A stretch of 15,319 nt of DNA from Streptomyces rubellomurinus (GCF_000961885.1 NZ_JZKH01000134.1:1-15319), one strand, 5' to 3'. Shown: positions 8,946-15,319, numbered from the stretch's first letter. The notes: generated by a model from the sequence alone, not told the origin. Program-made: numbers and translations.

Positions 8946-9803
8946 ATGTCCGAGATGATGACCGAACCGAAACCCGGCCCGGCGGGCGGCGCCGCCGTCG
9001 CCCCGGAGGCCCCGCTCAGCTACGGGAGCTACCTGGAGGTGGCGGGACTGCTGGAGCTGCAGCGCCCGCGCACCGAGGCCCACGACGAGCTCCTGTTCAT
9101 CGTCACCCACCAGGCCTTCGAGGTCTGGTTCGCCTGCGCGCTGCACGAGTTGGAACAGGTGCGGGCCGCCATGGACGAGGGCCGCACCGGCCCGGCCCGG
9201 TGGGGCCTGCGCCGGGTGCGGGAGATGGTCCGGCTCTGGATCGTCCAGATGGACGTGCTCGGCACGATGACCCCCGAGGGGTTCAACGAGTTCCGGGGCG
9301 CGCTGGGGGAGTCCAGTGGCTTCCAGTCGGTGCAGTTCCGCGAGCTGGAGATGATCTCCGGGCTGCGCGACCGCCGCCACCTGCGGCTGCCGGGCTCCAC
9401 GGAGGCCGAACGCGAGCGGATGAACCGGCGCTTCACCGAACCGTCGCTGCGGGAGGCCTTCGCCGCACTGCTGGAGCGTCAGGGGCTGGGCGCCGACGAG
9501 CTGTTCGTCCCCGGCCTGGCCCCGGACGAGCTGCGCGAGCTGGCGGAGGACCTGCTGGACTTCGACGCGGCCTTCCACCAGTGGCGTTACCGTCACTGGC
9601 TGCTGGTGGTACGGGTGTTGGGCGCCAAGCCCGGCACCGGCGGCAGTGCCGGCGCGGAGTTCCTGCGGCAGACTCTGGGGCAGTGGTTCTTCCCGGAGCT
9701 GCACGACGCCAGGGCCGGCGCCGTGCCGGACGTCCTCGCGGACGCCGGGTCCGAGCCGGACGCGACCGGTTGCCCGCTCGGTTACGGCGCCGCGGCGTCC
9801 TAG
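8946..9803 (+). CDS. Tryptophan 2,3-dioxygenase (heme), predicted kynurenine supply
   Basis: I chose ATG 8946 because GGGGGAG (8934-8940) sits 5 nt upstream; an in-frame TTG at 8922 is the alternative. This gives 285 residues. Family blocks in order: YGSYLEVAGLL (26-36), HDELLFIVTHQ with Phe51 and His55, FNEFR with Arg117, SSGFQS (123-128) and QFRELE, then WRYRHW with the likely heme-ligand His217, and KPGTGGSAG (228-236). The active-site set I know from bacterial tryptophan dioxygenases is therefore present, with a shorter middle than usual. The enzyme opens the indole ring of L-Trp with O2 to give N-formylkynurenine. In the daptomycin cluster a homologue (DptJ) feeds the terminal kynurenine module; the A-domain code upstream points the same way. 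No formamidase gene is seen in the window. Confidence 0.93.
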   Translation: MSEMMTEPKPGPAGGAAVAPEAPLSYGSYLEVAGLLELQRPRTEAHDELLFIVTHQAFEVWFACALHELEQVRAAMDEGRTGPARWGLRRVREMVRLWIVQMDVLGTMTPEGFNEFRGALGESSGFQSVQFRELEMISGLRDRRHLRLPGSTEAERERMNRRFTEPSLREAFAALLERQGLGADELFVPGLAPDELRELAEDLLDFDAAFHQWRYRHWLLVVRVLGAKPGTGGSAGAEFLRQTLGQWFFPELHDARAGAVPDVLADAGSEPDATGCPLGYGAAAS

Positions 9804-9821
9804 GCAGGGGCCGGCGACCAC

Positions 9822-9850
9822 CGGGCGCCGCGGCGATCCCGCGGCGCCCG
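9822..9850 (+). terminator. 12-bp perfect hairpin between the dioxygenase and the SRPBCC-like gene (terminator, attenuator or mRNA-stability element)
   Basis: CGGGCGCCGCGG (9822-9833) and CCGCGGCGCCCG (9839-9850) are perfect inverted repeats around the 5-nt loop CGATC. The hairpin starts 18 bp after the dioxygenase stop and ends 10 bp before the ribosome binding site of the next gene. No T tract follows, which is common for actinomycete terminators. Because the next genes are co-directional and closely packed, partial termination or transcript processing is as likely as full termination. Confidence 0.5.
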
Positions 9851-9871
9851 TCACAGAACAGGAGTGGGAAC

Positions 9872-10414
9872 ATGGAGCTGGACCGTCTGCTACCCCAGTG
9901 GGATCACCGCGAGCGCCACCGGCTGGCCGTCCGGACGGCCCCGGCGCCGGACGCCACTGCGGCCATCGCGGCCGTCGAGGCGGTCCAGTGGCGGGACGTC
10001 CCGGTGTTCCGCCTGCTCATGAACTTCGGCTCGATCAACGCCAAGCGCGGCGAGACCGCGCGCCCGTTCCTGGACGCCATGATCACCGGCGGCTTCAGCG
10101 TGCTGCACCGCTCGCCCGACGAGCTGGTCGTCGGTGCGGCCGCCAAGGTCACCGGCCCCGGCAACGGGATCGCCGACCTGGGCGAGGACCCCCACCGCGG
10201 CTTCCGCGACTTCGACCGGCCGGGCCACTACAAGGTGGCCTTCAACTTCCGCTGCGTGGACGGCGAACTGCTCACCGAGACCCGGGTGGTGAGCACCGAC
10301 CCGGTCACCCGCCGCCGCTTCCGCCGCTACTGGACGGTGATCCGGCTGCCCAGCGGGATCATCCGCAAGGAGTGGCTGCGCGCGGCCCGCCGCCGTCTGG
10401 CCGCCGCCGGGTAG
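9872..10414 (+). CDS. Small protein of unknown function, possibly SRPBCC/START-like
   Basis: ATG at 9872 is preceded by GGAG at 9861-9864. The product is 180 residues with no signal peptide or membrane segment. I do not recognise a characterised homologue. The opening (DHRERHRLAVRTAPAPDATAAI, about 11-32) resembles the first strand and helix of SRPBCC-fold proteins. Later blocks, HYKVAFNFRC and ETRVVSTDPVTRRRFRRYW, match a pattern I recall in uncharacterised actinobacterial proteins of that type. SRPBCC proteins usually bind hydrophobic or aromatic ligands, and some are cyclases or aromatases. It lacks the HxGTHxD motif of kynurenine formamidase, so it does not obviously supply the missing deformylation step. 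Its position between the dioxygenase and the P450 suggests a role in tailoring the tryptophan-derived residue, but that is inference. Confidence 0.9.
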   Translation: MELDRLLPQWDHRERHRLAVRTAPAPDATAAIAAVEAVQWRDVPVFRLLMNFGSINAKRGETARPFLDAMITGGFSVLHRSPDELVVGAAAKVTGPGNGIADLGEDPHRGFRDFDRPGHYKVAFNFRCVDGELLTETRVVSTDPVTRRRFRRYWTVIRLPSGIIRKEWLRAARRRLAAAG

Positions 10415-10447
10415 CCCGGCGCCCGACTCTCCGGAAAGACACCTCTG

Positions 10448-11677
10448 ATGACCGCACTCAGCACCGAGTCCGGGTTCGACCTGGACGCCGTCGACCTCAC
10501 CGATCCACGGACCTTCGTCGACACCGACCTGTTCGCCCTCTGGCAGCGCTTCCGCACCGAGCGCCCGGTCCACCTGCACCGGGCGACCGCGCAGCTGCCC
10601 GCCTTCTGGGCGCTGACCCGCTACCACGACGTGATGTCCGTCTACAAGGACAACCAGCGCTTCACCTCCGAGCGCGGCAACGTGCTCTCCACCCTGCTCC
10701 AGGGCGGCGACTCGGCCGGCGGCAAGATGCTCGCCGTCACCGACGGCCCGCGCCACCGGGAGATCCGCAACCTGATGCTGCGCTCGTTCTCGCCGCGGGC
10801 GCTCTCGCACGTGGTGGAGCAGGTCCGGATCCGGACCACCGACCTGCTGGCCCGGGCGCTCGCCAAGGGGACCTTCGACTACGCCGCCGAGGTCGCCGAG
10901 CACATCCCGATGGGGACCATCTGCGACCTGATGGCGGTGCCGCCGCAGGACCGTCAGATGCTGCTGGACTGGAACAAGCAGGTGCTCAGCGCGGACAGCG
11001 CGGACGGCACCGACGACGAGGCCTGGCTGGCCCGCAACGAGATCCTGCTGTACTTCTCCGACCTCGCCAAGGCCCGCCGCCGCAACCCCGGCGACGACGT
11101 GATCAGCGCGCTCGCCACCGGATCCGTGGGCGGCGTGCCGCTCACCGAGGACGAGATCGTCTTCAACTGCTACAGCCTCATCCTGGGCGGCGACGAGTCG
11201 AGCCGGATGGCCTCGATCGGCGCCGTCCTCGCCTTCATCCAACACCCGGACCAGTGGCGGGCGTTCAAGAGCGGGGCGGTCGGTGTGGAGAGCACCGCGG
11301 AGGAGATCCTGCGCTGGACGACCCCCGCGATGCACTTCGGCCGCCGCGCCCTGGTCGACCTGGAGATCGGCGGCCACCGGATCGCCGCCGGGGACATCGT
11401 CACGCTCTGGAACACCTCGGCCAACTTCGACGAGCAGGTCTTCACCGACCCGCGGGCCTTCGACCTCGCCCGCACCCCCAACAAGCACGTCACCTTCGGC
11501 TACGGCCCGCACTTCTGCCTGGGCGCCTTCCTCGGCCGCGAGGAGCTGAAGGCCCTGCTGGACGGGCTGCGCGCGCAGGTCGCCGAGGTCGAGCAGGCCG
11601 GGCCGGCCGGCCGGGTCTACTCCAACTTCCTGTTCGGCTACAGCACCCTGCCGGTGACCTTCCGCCCGGAGCGCTGA
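10448..11677 (+). CDS. Cytochrome P450, tailoring oxygenase of the peptide cluster
   Basis: ATG at 10448 with GGAAAG (10433-10438) upstream; 409 residues, normal for a soluble bacterial class I P450. The I-helix motif is LGGDESSR (246-253), with Glu250 and Ser251 as the acid-alcohol pair. The K-helix ExxR is E286-I-L-R289. The heme loop is FGYGPHFCLG (350-359) with axial Cys357. The GGDES-type I helix and the RRALVDLEIGGHRI...LWNTSANFDE stretch recall P450s that beta-hydroxylate carrier-bound amino acids in NRPS pathways. That assignment is from memory and tentative. Direct action on kynurenine or tryptophan, or side-chain crosslinking, are alternatives. No ferredoxin or reductase gene is in the window. 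The degenerate C domain of the NRPS could be its docking platform. Confidence 0.94.
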   Translation: MTALSTESGFDLDAVDLTDPRTFVDTDLFALWQRFRTERPVHLHRATAQLPAFWALTRYHDVMSVYKDNQRFTSERGNVLSTLLQGGDSAGGKMLAVTDGPRHREIRNLMLRSFSPRALSHVVEQVRIRTTDLLARALAKGTFDYAAEVAEHIPMGTICDLMAVPPQDRQMLLDWNKQVLSADSADGTDDEAWLARNEILLYFSDLAKARRRNPGDDVISALATGSVGGVPLTEDEIVFNCYSLILGGDESSRMASIGAVLAFIQHPDQWRAFKSGAVGVESTAEEILRWTTPAMHFGRRALVDLEIGGHRIAAGDIVTLWNTSANFDEQVFTDPRAFDLARTPNKHVTFGYGPHFCLGAFLGREELKALLDGLRAQVAEVEQAGPAGRVYSNFLFGYSTLPVTFRPER

Positions 11678-11686
11678 GCCCGCGTC

Positions 11687-11728
11687 GCCGTCAGCCGTCA
11701 GCCGTCAGCCGTCAGCCGTCCGCCGTCC
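11687..11728 (+). repeat. Tandem heptamer array: four GCCGTCA then two GCCGTCC units
   Basis: Six contiguous 7-bp units fill half of the 89-bp gap between the P450 stop and the TipAS-like start. Four are identical GCCGTCA (11687-11714) and two are GCCGTCC (11715-11728). The array ends 23 bp before the ribosome binding site of the next gene. The 7-bp period differs from the 11-bp spacing of SARP activator sites. Slippage-derived spacer DNA and a local regulatory site are both possible. Confidence 0.9.
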
Positions 11729-11766
11729 GTCGTCAACGAGCACCGCACCGAGGAGAGGAACACCGC

Positions 11767-12087
11767 ATGAGCACCGAGGAGAGGCAGTTCACCCCGGAGG
11801 AGGAGGAGTACATCCGGGGGTGCTGGGACCGCACCATCACCAAGCTGGTCGAGCTCTTCGACGGGAAGACGGCGACGGACGACCCGCGCGCGCTGGACAC
11901 CCTCGCCGAGCACCACGGCTGGATCATGGAGTACTGGCCGATCGACTTCGACATGTACATCGAGCTGGGCCGGTTCTACGTCGCCTTCCCGGAGCCGTAC
12001 GCCCGCTTCGAGGCCTTCCGCACGGGTCTGGCCGACTACGTCGCCGAGATCGTGGAGGCCTACGCCCGGGAGCGCAGGCCGCAGTAG
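11767..12087 (+). CDS. Stand-alone TipAS-like antibiotic-binding protein, putative self-resistance
   Basis: ATG at 11767 with GGAGAGG (11752-11758) 8 nt upstream; 106 residues. The sequence matches the TipAS drug-recognition domain as I know it. FTPEEEEYIRGCWDRTITKL aligns with the first helix, followed by DDPRALDTLAEHHGWIMEYW, then MYIELGRFYVAFPEPYARFE and GLADYVAEIVEAY. TipA proteins carry an N-terminal MerR DNA-binding domain; here it is absent, so the protein should bind a ligand without regulating directly. TipAS traps thiopeptides and AlbA binds albicidin, so binding of the cluster's peptide is a reasonable inference. The only Cys is Cys19. In my hand alignment, the position of the TipAS cysteine that bonds thiopeptides is Ile here, so covalent capture of that kind is unlikely. 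It is the last gene of the run and may come from the same transcript. Confidence 0.85.
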   Translation: MSTEERQFTPEEEEYIRGCWDRTITKLVELFDGKTATDDPRALDTLAEHHGWIMEYWPIDFDMYIELGRFYVAFPEPYARFEAFRTGLADYVAEIVEAYARERRPQ

Positions 12088-12109
12088 CGGCAGCAGCACC
12101 GCACCGCGG

Positions 12110-12147
12110 CCGCGGCCGCCCGTCCCCCCCGGGGCGGGCGGCCGCGG
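12110..12147. terminator. Bidirectional terminator hairpin between convergent genes
   Basis: Bases 12110-12126 pair with 12131-12147 to give a 17-bp stem, with one T-G wobble on the plus strand, closed by a CCCC loop. It lies 22 bp after the stop of the TipAS-like gene and just before the stop of the converging aarF-like gene at 12152. There is no T tract, but the length and GC content make it a strong structure in either direction. Confidence 0.85.
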
Positions 12148-12151
12148 GCCG

Positions 12152-14104
12152 TCAGCGGTCGGCGCGGAAGATCGAGAACACCACCCGCAGGGCCAGCACG
12201 CTGGCGACCACCAGCAGGTTGTAGCCGAGGAGTTGGAACAGCTGCAGCGAGTGCCCGAGCACCGGGCCGCCCTTGGTGCCGAGCAGCAGCACCCCGATCA
12301 GGCCGAGCACGGCGCCGATGAAGGTGAGCAGCACCTCGTGCACCAGCGTGCGGACGAAGCGGCGGTCCCGCTCGTCCGCGAGGAAGCGGACCTGCACGCC
12401 GAGCCGGCCGTGCTCCAGCGAGCTGGTGATCCGCTCCACCCGGCGCGGCAGCCGGCGCAGCATCGGGGCCATCGCCAGCGCCTCCTCGACCACGGACTCG
12501 GCCATCGAGGCGGGGGTGAGCTTGCGCTGCACCTGGGTCTTCGCGAAGCCCTTGGCCCGGGAGACGATGTCGAACCCGGGCACCAGCAGCTCCATCGAGC
12601 CCTCGAGGGTGGCCAGCGAGCGGAAGGCGGCGGCGATCTCCGGCGGGCAGGTGAGGCCGTGCTTGGCGACCAGCAGGAAGAGGTCGGCGAACATCTCGCG
12701 GTCCGGCCGCACACCGGGCGTCAGGTGCCGGGCCATGAACCGGCCGAGCGCCCGCTCCAGCTTCGTCTCGTCGATCTCCTCGGCGTGCTCGACGAGTTCG
12801 AGCAGCGCGTCGCACAGCGCCACCGGGTCGGTGCGGTGGATGGCCAGCAGCAGGTTGCGCAGCGAGGTCCGCAGCACCCGGTCGACCCGCCCGACCGAGC
12901 CGAAGTCGAGCAGGGCGAGCCGGCCGTCGGTGAGCAGCATGATGTTGCCGGGGTGCGGGTCGGAGTGGAACACCCCGCCGAACATGATCTGTTCGAACAT
13001 GCACTCCAGCAGTTGCTGGGCCAGTTCCTCGCGCGCGGCCTCCTCGCCCGGCTGCGGGGCCCCGGCGCCGCCCAGGGTCAGGCCGTCCATCCAGCTGAGT
13101 ATCAGGACCCGCTGGGTGGAGAACTCCTCGTGCACGTCCGGCAGCACCACGGCGGAGGCGGTGGCCGAGCCCGCGACCCCGGCCCGGACGGCGGTGGTGT
13201 TACGGGCTTCCACCCGGAAGTCCAACTCCTCGTGCAGCGACCGGGCGAAGCCCTCGGCGAGCTCCATGGCGCCGACCGTGCGGCCCCACTCGGTGTGCTC
13301 CGCGAGCTTGCGGCTGATCCGGAACAGGATGTCCAGGTCCCGCTGCACGGTGGCCCGGGCGCCGGGCCGCTGCACCTTCACGACCACCTGCTCGCCGGAG
13401 TGCAGCCGGGCCCGGTGCACCTGCGCGATCGAGGCGGCGGCCAGCGGCTCCGGGTCGAACTCGGCGAACACCTCGCCGGGCGCCCGGCCCAGCTCCTCGG
13501 TCAGCACCTGCTCGATCTCCAGCCACGGCTCGGGCGGGACCTGGTGCTGGAGCCGGGTCAGCTCCTCGACGAACTCCGGCGGCAGCAGGTCGTACCGGGT
13601 GGACAGCAGCTGGCCCATCTTGATGAAGGTCGCCCCGGCCTCCTCCAGCGCCATCCGCAGCGACACCGCCAGCGCGGCCCGCTCCACCGCGGCCTGCGGC
13701 CCGGTGCGGCTGCGCGCGCGCAGCCAGCGGCCGAGCCCGTGCCGCACCGCGATCCGGCTCAGCTCGGTGTAGCGCCGGGTGCGGGACAGCCGGCGGCGGA
13801 AGGCCTGCGGCCAGCGGACCACGCCGGAGATCGAGCCGCTGGGCAGGACCACCTCGGAGAGCGCGAGGAACATCATCGCGGCCAGGACGGCGAGGCTGAT
13901 CTGGACGGTCACCATCGGGCCGCGCCGGGAGTCGCCCATCGCCGCGCCGATCACCGCCGCCGCCGCGAGGCCGACCAGGGCGGTCAGGATCGCGCGGGTA
14001 CGGCCGATCCGCAGCCCCAGCAGGCGCCGGACCCCGGTGGCGAGCGCCGCGATGCAGACCAGCGGGACGACGATGGACAGGACCAGGAGCAGAGCGAGCT
14101 GCAT
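12152..14104 (-). CDS. AarF/UbiB (ABC1) family atypical kinase-like membrane protein
   Basis: Start ATG is the complement of 14102-14104; 650 residues. Three hydrophobic segments lie at about 3-25, 38-57 and 64-88. The ABC1 kinase-like domain follows, with KMGQ (162-165) in the family's KxGQ helix, the Ala-rich loop AAASIAQVHRA (about 222-232), the VVKVQRPG lysine, ELDFRVEARN, HSDPHPGN and LLDFGSVG. Two more hydrophobic helices close the C-terminus (TFIGAVLGLIGVLLL and LLGYNLLVVASVLAL). Family members support isoprenoid-quinone or lipid metabolism through an unusual ATP-binding fold; the substrate is unknown here. The N-terminal membrane block is extra relative to Escherichia coli UbiB, which has only C-terminal helices. 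It converges on the peptide operon and is divergent from the carboxylase gene, so it probably lies outside the cluster. Confidence 0.93.
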   Translation of the reverse strand: MQLALLLVLSIVVPLVCIAALATGVRRLLGLRIGRTRAILTALVGLAAAAVIGAAMGDSRRGPMVTVQISLAVLAAMMFLALSEVVLPSGSISGVVRWPQAFRRRLSRTRRYTELSRIAVRHGLGRWLRARSRTGPQAAVERAALAVSLRMALEEAGATFIKMGQLLSTRYDLLPPEFVEELTRLQHQVPPEPWLEIEQVLTEELGRAPGEVFAEFDPEPLAAASIAQVHRARLHSGEQVVVKVQRPGARATVQRDLDILFRISRKLAEHTEWGRTVGAMELAEGFARSLHEELDFRVEARNTTAVRAGVAGSATASAVVLPDVHEEFSTQRVLILSWMDGLTLGGAGAPQPGEEAAREELAQQLLECMFEQIMFGGVFHSDPHPGNIMLLTDGRLALLDFGSVGRVDRVLRTSLRNLLLAIHRTDPVALCDALLELVEHAEEIDETKLERALGRFMARHLTPGVRPDREMFADLFLLVAKHGLTCPPEIAAAFRSLATLEGSMELLVPGFDIVSRAKGFAKTQVQRKLTPASMAESVVEEALAMAPMLRRLPRRVERITSSLEHGRLGVQVRFLADERDRRFVRTLVHEVLLTFIGAVLGLIGVLLLGTKGGPVLGHSLQLFQLLGYNLLVVASVLALRVVFSIFRADR

Positions 14105-14111
14105 GGGCGAC

Positions 14112-14154
14112 GTACGGCCTGCCCCCGGGTGGCGGGGCGGGCCGTACCTCCTTT
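14112..14154 (-). promoter_or_regulatory. Split ribosome binding site of the aarF-like gene: Shine-Dalgarno separated from the start by a hairpin
   Basis: On the minus strand AAAGGAGGT (14154 to 14146) is a near-perfect Shine-Dalgarno, but the ATG is 41 nt downstream. No ATG or GTG lies at normal spacing. Between them, GTACGGCC (14147 to 14140) pairs perfectly with GGCCGTAC (14119 to 14112). After one C-A mismatch, five more pairs form (14138-14134 with 14125-14121), leaving an 8-nt loop. If folded, only 7 nt (14111-14105) remain between stem and ATG, placing the Shine-Dalgarno at functional distance. The stem also overlaps the last GT of the Shine-Dalgarno. Confidence 0.6.
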
Positions 14155-14671
14155 CTCTCGAACGGTCGGGCCCTGGCCGGCGGCGCGGGAGCGGCCGGCC
14201 GCCTGGGCGGTGCACGGGGGAGCGGACACCCCGCGACACACCTCCCCCCGGTGCCATCATCACCGAATCCCGGGCCGGGCGGGCCGGGTGTCCCGATTGT
14301 CGGCTTGTGCTCCGAGCGGGCCGGGCCGGTCGCGGCCGCCGCCCGGACGGTCGCTCAGGGGCGGTGTTCCGTCGCGCCTTTCCCACCGGCCCCACGCAAT
14401 CCCGGGGCGGGGGCGGCGATCGGCCGTGGAATCCGGTCCGGTTCGCCAGTTTCGCACCTCGCGAGGGGTGTCGGGGGGCCGCCGGGAATCGGATTCGACG
14501 CTGTCCGGTAGCTGACACGGGGGCGATCGGGGCCTGCGGCGGCCCCTGACGGAATTGCGACAATGGCACGATCGGGACATATCCGGGTCCGATTCCTCGC
14601 GGTGACCGCCGACGCGTTCCTAGAGTCGGCCGGTGAGCCCCCGCCGGGGGGCGCTCAACCGGAGGGAGTGG
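14155..14671. other. Divergent non-coding region between the aarF-like and carboxylase genes
   Basis: I find no convincing gene here; open frames are GC-rich artefacts without ribosome binding sites. It must hold promoters for both flanking genes. Small symmetric elements visible are the palindrome CCTCGCGAGG (14457-14466) and TGTC-N8-GACA (14502-14517). Neither matches an operator I can name. Confidence 0.6.
14621..14626 (+). promoter_or_regulatory. Candidate -10 element (TAGAGT) for the carboxylase gene
   Basis: TAGAGT fits the TANNNT consensus of actinomycete housekeeping promoters and lies 45 bp upstream of the carboxylase ATG. No clear -35 hexamer is visible at 16-18 bp spacing. A second weak pair, TTGCGA (14555-14560) with CATATC 17 bp later, is an alternative. 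Confidence 0.3.
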
Positions 14672-15319
14672 ATGTCCGTGTCGAATTCAGCGTCCACCAT
14701 GCAGGACCGGGTCGCCGAGCTGCGCAACCTCAAGGACGGCGTCCTCAGCGGCCAGGAGCGCGCGACCGAAGCGCAGCACGGCAAGGGCAAGCTGACCGTC
14801 CGTGAACGGCTCGACCTGCTGTTCGACGAGGGCTCGTTCCGCGAGGTCGAGCAGCTGCGCCGGCACCGGGCCACCGGCTTCGGCCTGGAGGCCAAGAAGC
14901 CGCACACCGACGGCGTGGTGACCGGCTGGGGCACCGTGCACGGCCGGCGGGTCTTCGCGTACGCGCACGACTTCCGGATCTTCGGCGGCGCGCTGGGCGA
15001 GGCCCACGCGCAGAAGATCCACAAGCTGATGGACCTGGCCATCGCGGCCGGCGCGCCCCTGGTGTCGCTCAACGACGGTGCGGGCGCCCGGATCCAGGAG
15101 GGCGTCTCGGCGCTGGCCGGCTACGGCGGCATCTTCCAGCGCAACACCAGGGCCTCCGGCGTCATCCCGCAGATCTCGGTGATGCTCGGCCCGTGCGCCG
15201 GCGGCGCCGCGTACTCGCCGGCGCTGACCGACTTCGTGTTCATGGTCCGCGAGACCTCGCAGATGTTCATCACCGGCCCGGACGTCGTCCAGGCCGTGAC
15301 CGGCGAGAAGATCAGCCAG
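14672..15319 (+). CDS. Acyl-CoA carboxylase carboxyltransferase (beta) subunit, N-terminal part (3'-truncated)
   Basis: ATG at 14672 follows GGAGGGAG (14661-14668); the frame stays open to the window edge, giving 216 codons of a protein normally about 530 residues long. A second ATG at 14699 is possible but lacks a comparable site. Visible blocks are GKLTVRERLDLLFDEGSF, DFRIFGGALGEAHAQKI, the SLNDGAGARIQEGV oxyanion-hole region, LGPCAGGAAYSPALTDF, and MFITGPDVVQAVTGEKIS. These are typical of the propionyl/acetyl-CoA carboxylase beta family. It transfers the carboxyl group from carboxybiotin to acyl-CoA, making methylmalonyl- or malonyl-CoA with a biotinylated alpha subunit. The residue that discriminates acetyl- from propionyl-CoA lies beyond the edge, so substrate preference is unresolved. 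It looks like primary metabolism rather than part of the peptide cluster. Confidence 0.95.
   Translation, partial: MSVSNSASTMQDRVAELRNLKDGVLSGQERATEAQHGKGKLTVRERLDLLFDEGSFREVEQLRRHRATGFGLEAKKPHTDGVVTGWGTVHGRRVFAYAHDFRIFGGALGEAHAQKIHKLMDLAIAAGAPLVSLNDGAGARIQEGVSALAGYGGIFQRNTRASGVIPQISVMLGPCAGGAAYSPALTDFVFMVRETSQMFITGPDVVQAVTGEKISQ

Noticed and set aside
11687..11728. Heptamer array as a SARP activator binding site
   Set aside because: SARP sites are heptamers spaced about 11 bp apart near a -10 region. These units are contiguous at 7 bp and no -10 element is evident.
12233..14515. Long plus-strand open frames opposite the aarF-like gene
   Set aside because: The minus strand carries every ABC1 kinase motif. 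The plus frames are low-complexity shadows without a ribosome binding site.
14105..14569. N-terminal extension of the aarF-like protein
   Set aside because: The extension is Arg/Pro/Gly-rich without family similarity. The hydrophobic segment starting at the 14104 ATG looks like a true N-terminus, and no upstream start has a well-placed ribosome binding site.
14563..14805. Possible small gene of 80 codons before the carboxylase
   Set aside because: It runs out of frame into the real carboxylase start, has no ribosome binding site, and its translation is Arg/Pro/Gly-rich.
1..15319. bldA (TTA codon) control, CRISPR arrays, tRNA genes, insertion sequences
   Set aside because: By eye I saw no in-frame TTA codon in the called genes, no spaced repeat array, no tRNA cloverleaf and no transposase or terminal inverted repeats.

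Overview
The window is very GC-rich, with G or C at almost every third codon position. It carries actinomycete-type modular NRPS genes next to actinomycete housekeeping genes, so the source is most likely Streptomyces, Kitasatospora or a close relative. It appears to hold the downstream end of a nonribosomal peptide gene cluster and the start of the flanking chromosome.

Bases 1-12087 are one co-directional run. In order: the tail of an NRPS protein (end of a carrier domain plus an epimerization domain); a complete terminating NRPS (C-A-PCP-degenerate C-TE); a DrrA/DrrB-type ABC exporter; a tryptophan 2,3-dioxygenase; a small SRPBCC-like protein of unknown function; a cytochrome P450; and a stand-alone TipAS-like drug-binding protein. 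Two junctions overlap by 4 bp and the other gaps are short, so this is probably one operon. It ends at a strong 17-bp hairpin (12110-12147) shared with the converging gene.

Read together, the genes suggest a peptide whose next-to-last residue is D-configured. The last residue is predicted to be kynurenine: the A-domain pocket reads D-A-W-T-V-T-G-V-G-K, one change from the code I recall for the daptomycin kynurenine module, and the dioxygenase that starts kynurenine synthesis is in the same operon. The terminal module has an extra condensation-like domain between PCP and thioesterase whose catalytic histidine is lost. This recalls the P450-recruiting X domain of glycopeptide synthetases, and a P450 lies in the operon. 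Export by DrrAB and sequestration by the TipAS-like protein are plausible self-protection routes.

Bases 12152-15319 look like core genome: an AarF/UbiB-family kinase-like membrane protein on the minus strand, a divergent non-coding region of about 570 bp, and the first 216 codons of an acyl-CoA carboxylase beta subunit at the right edge. A long hairpin separates a near-ideal Shine-Dalgarno sequence from the aarF-like start codon.
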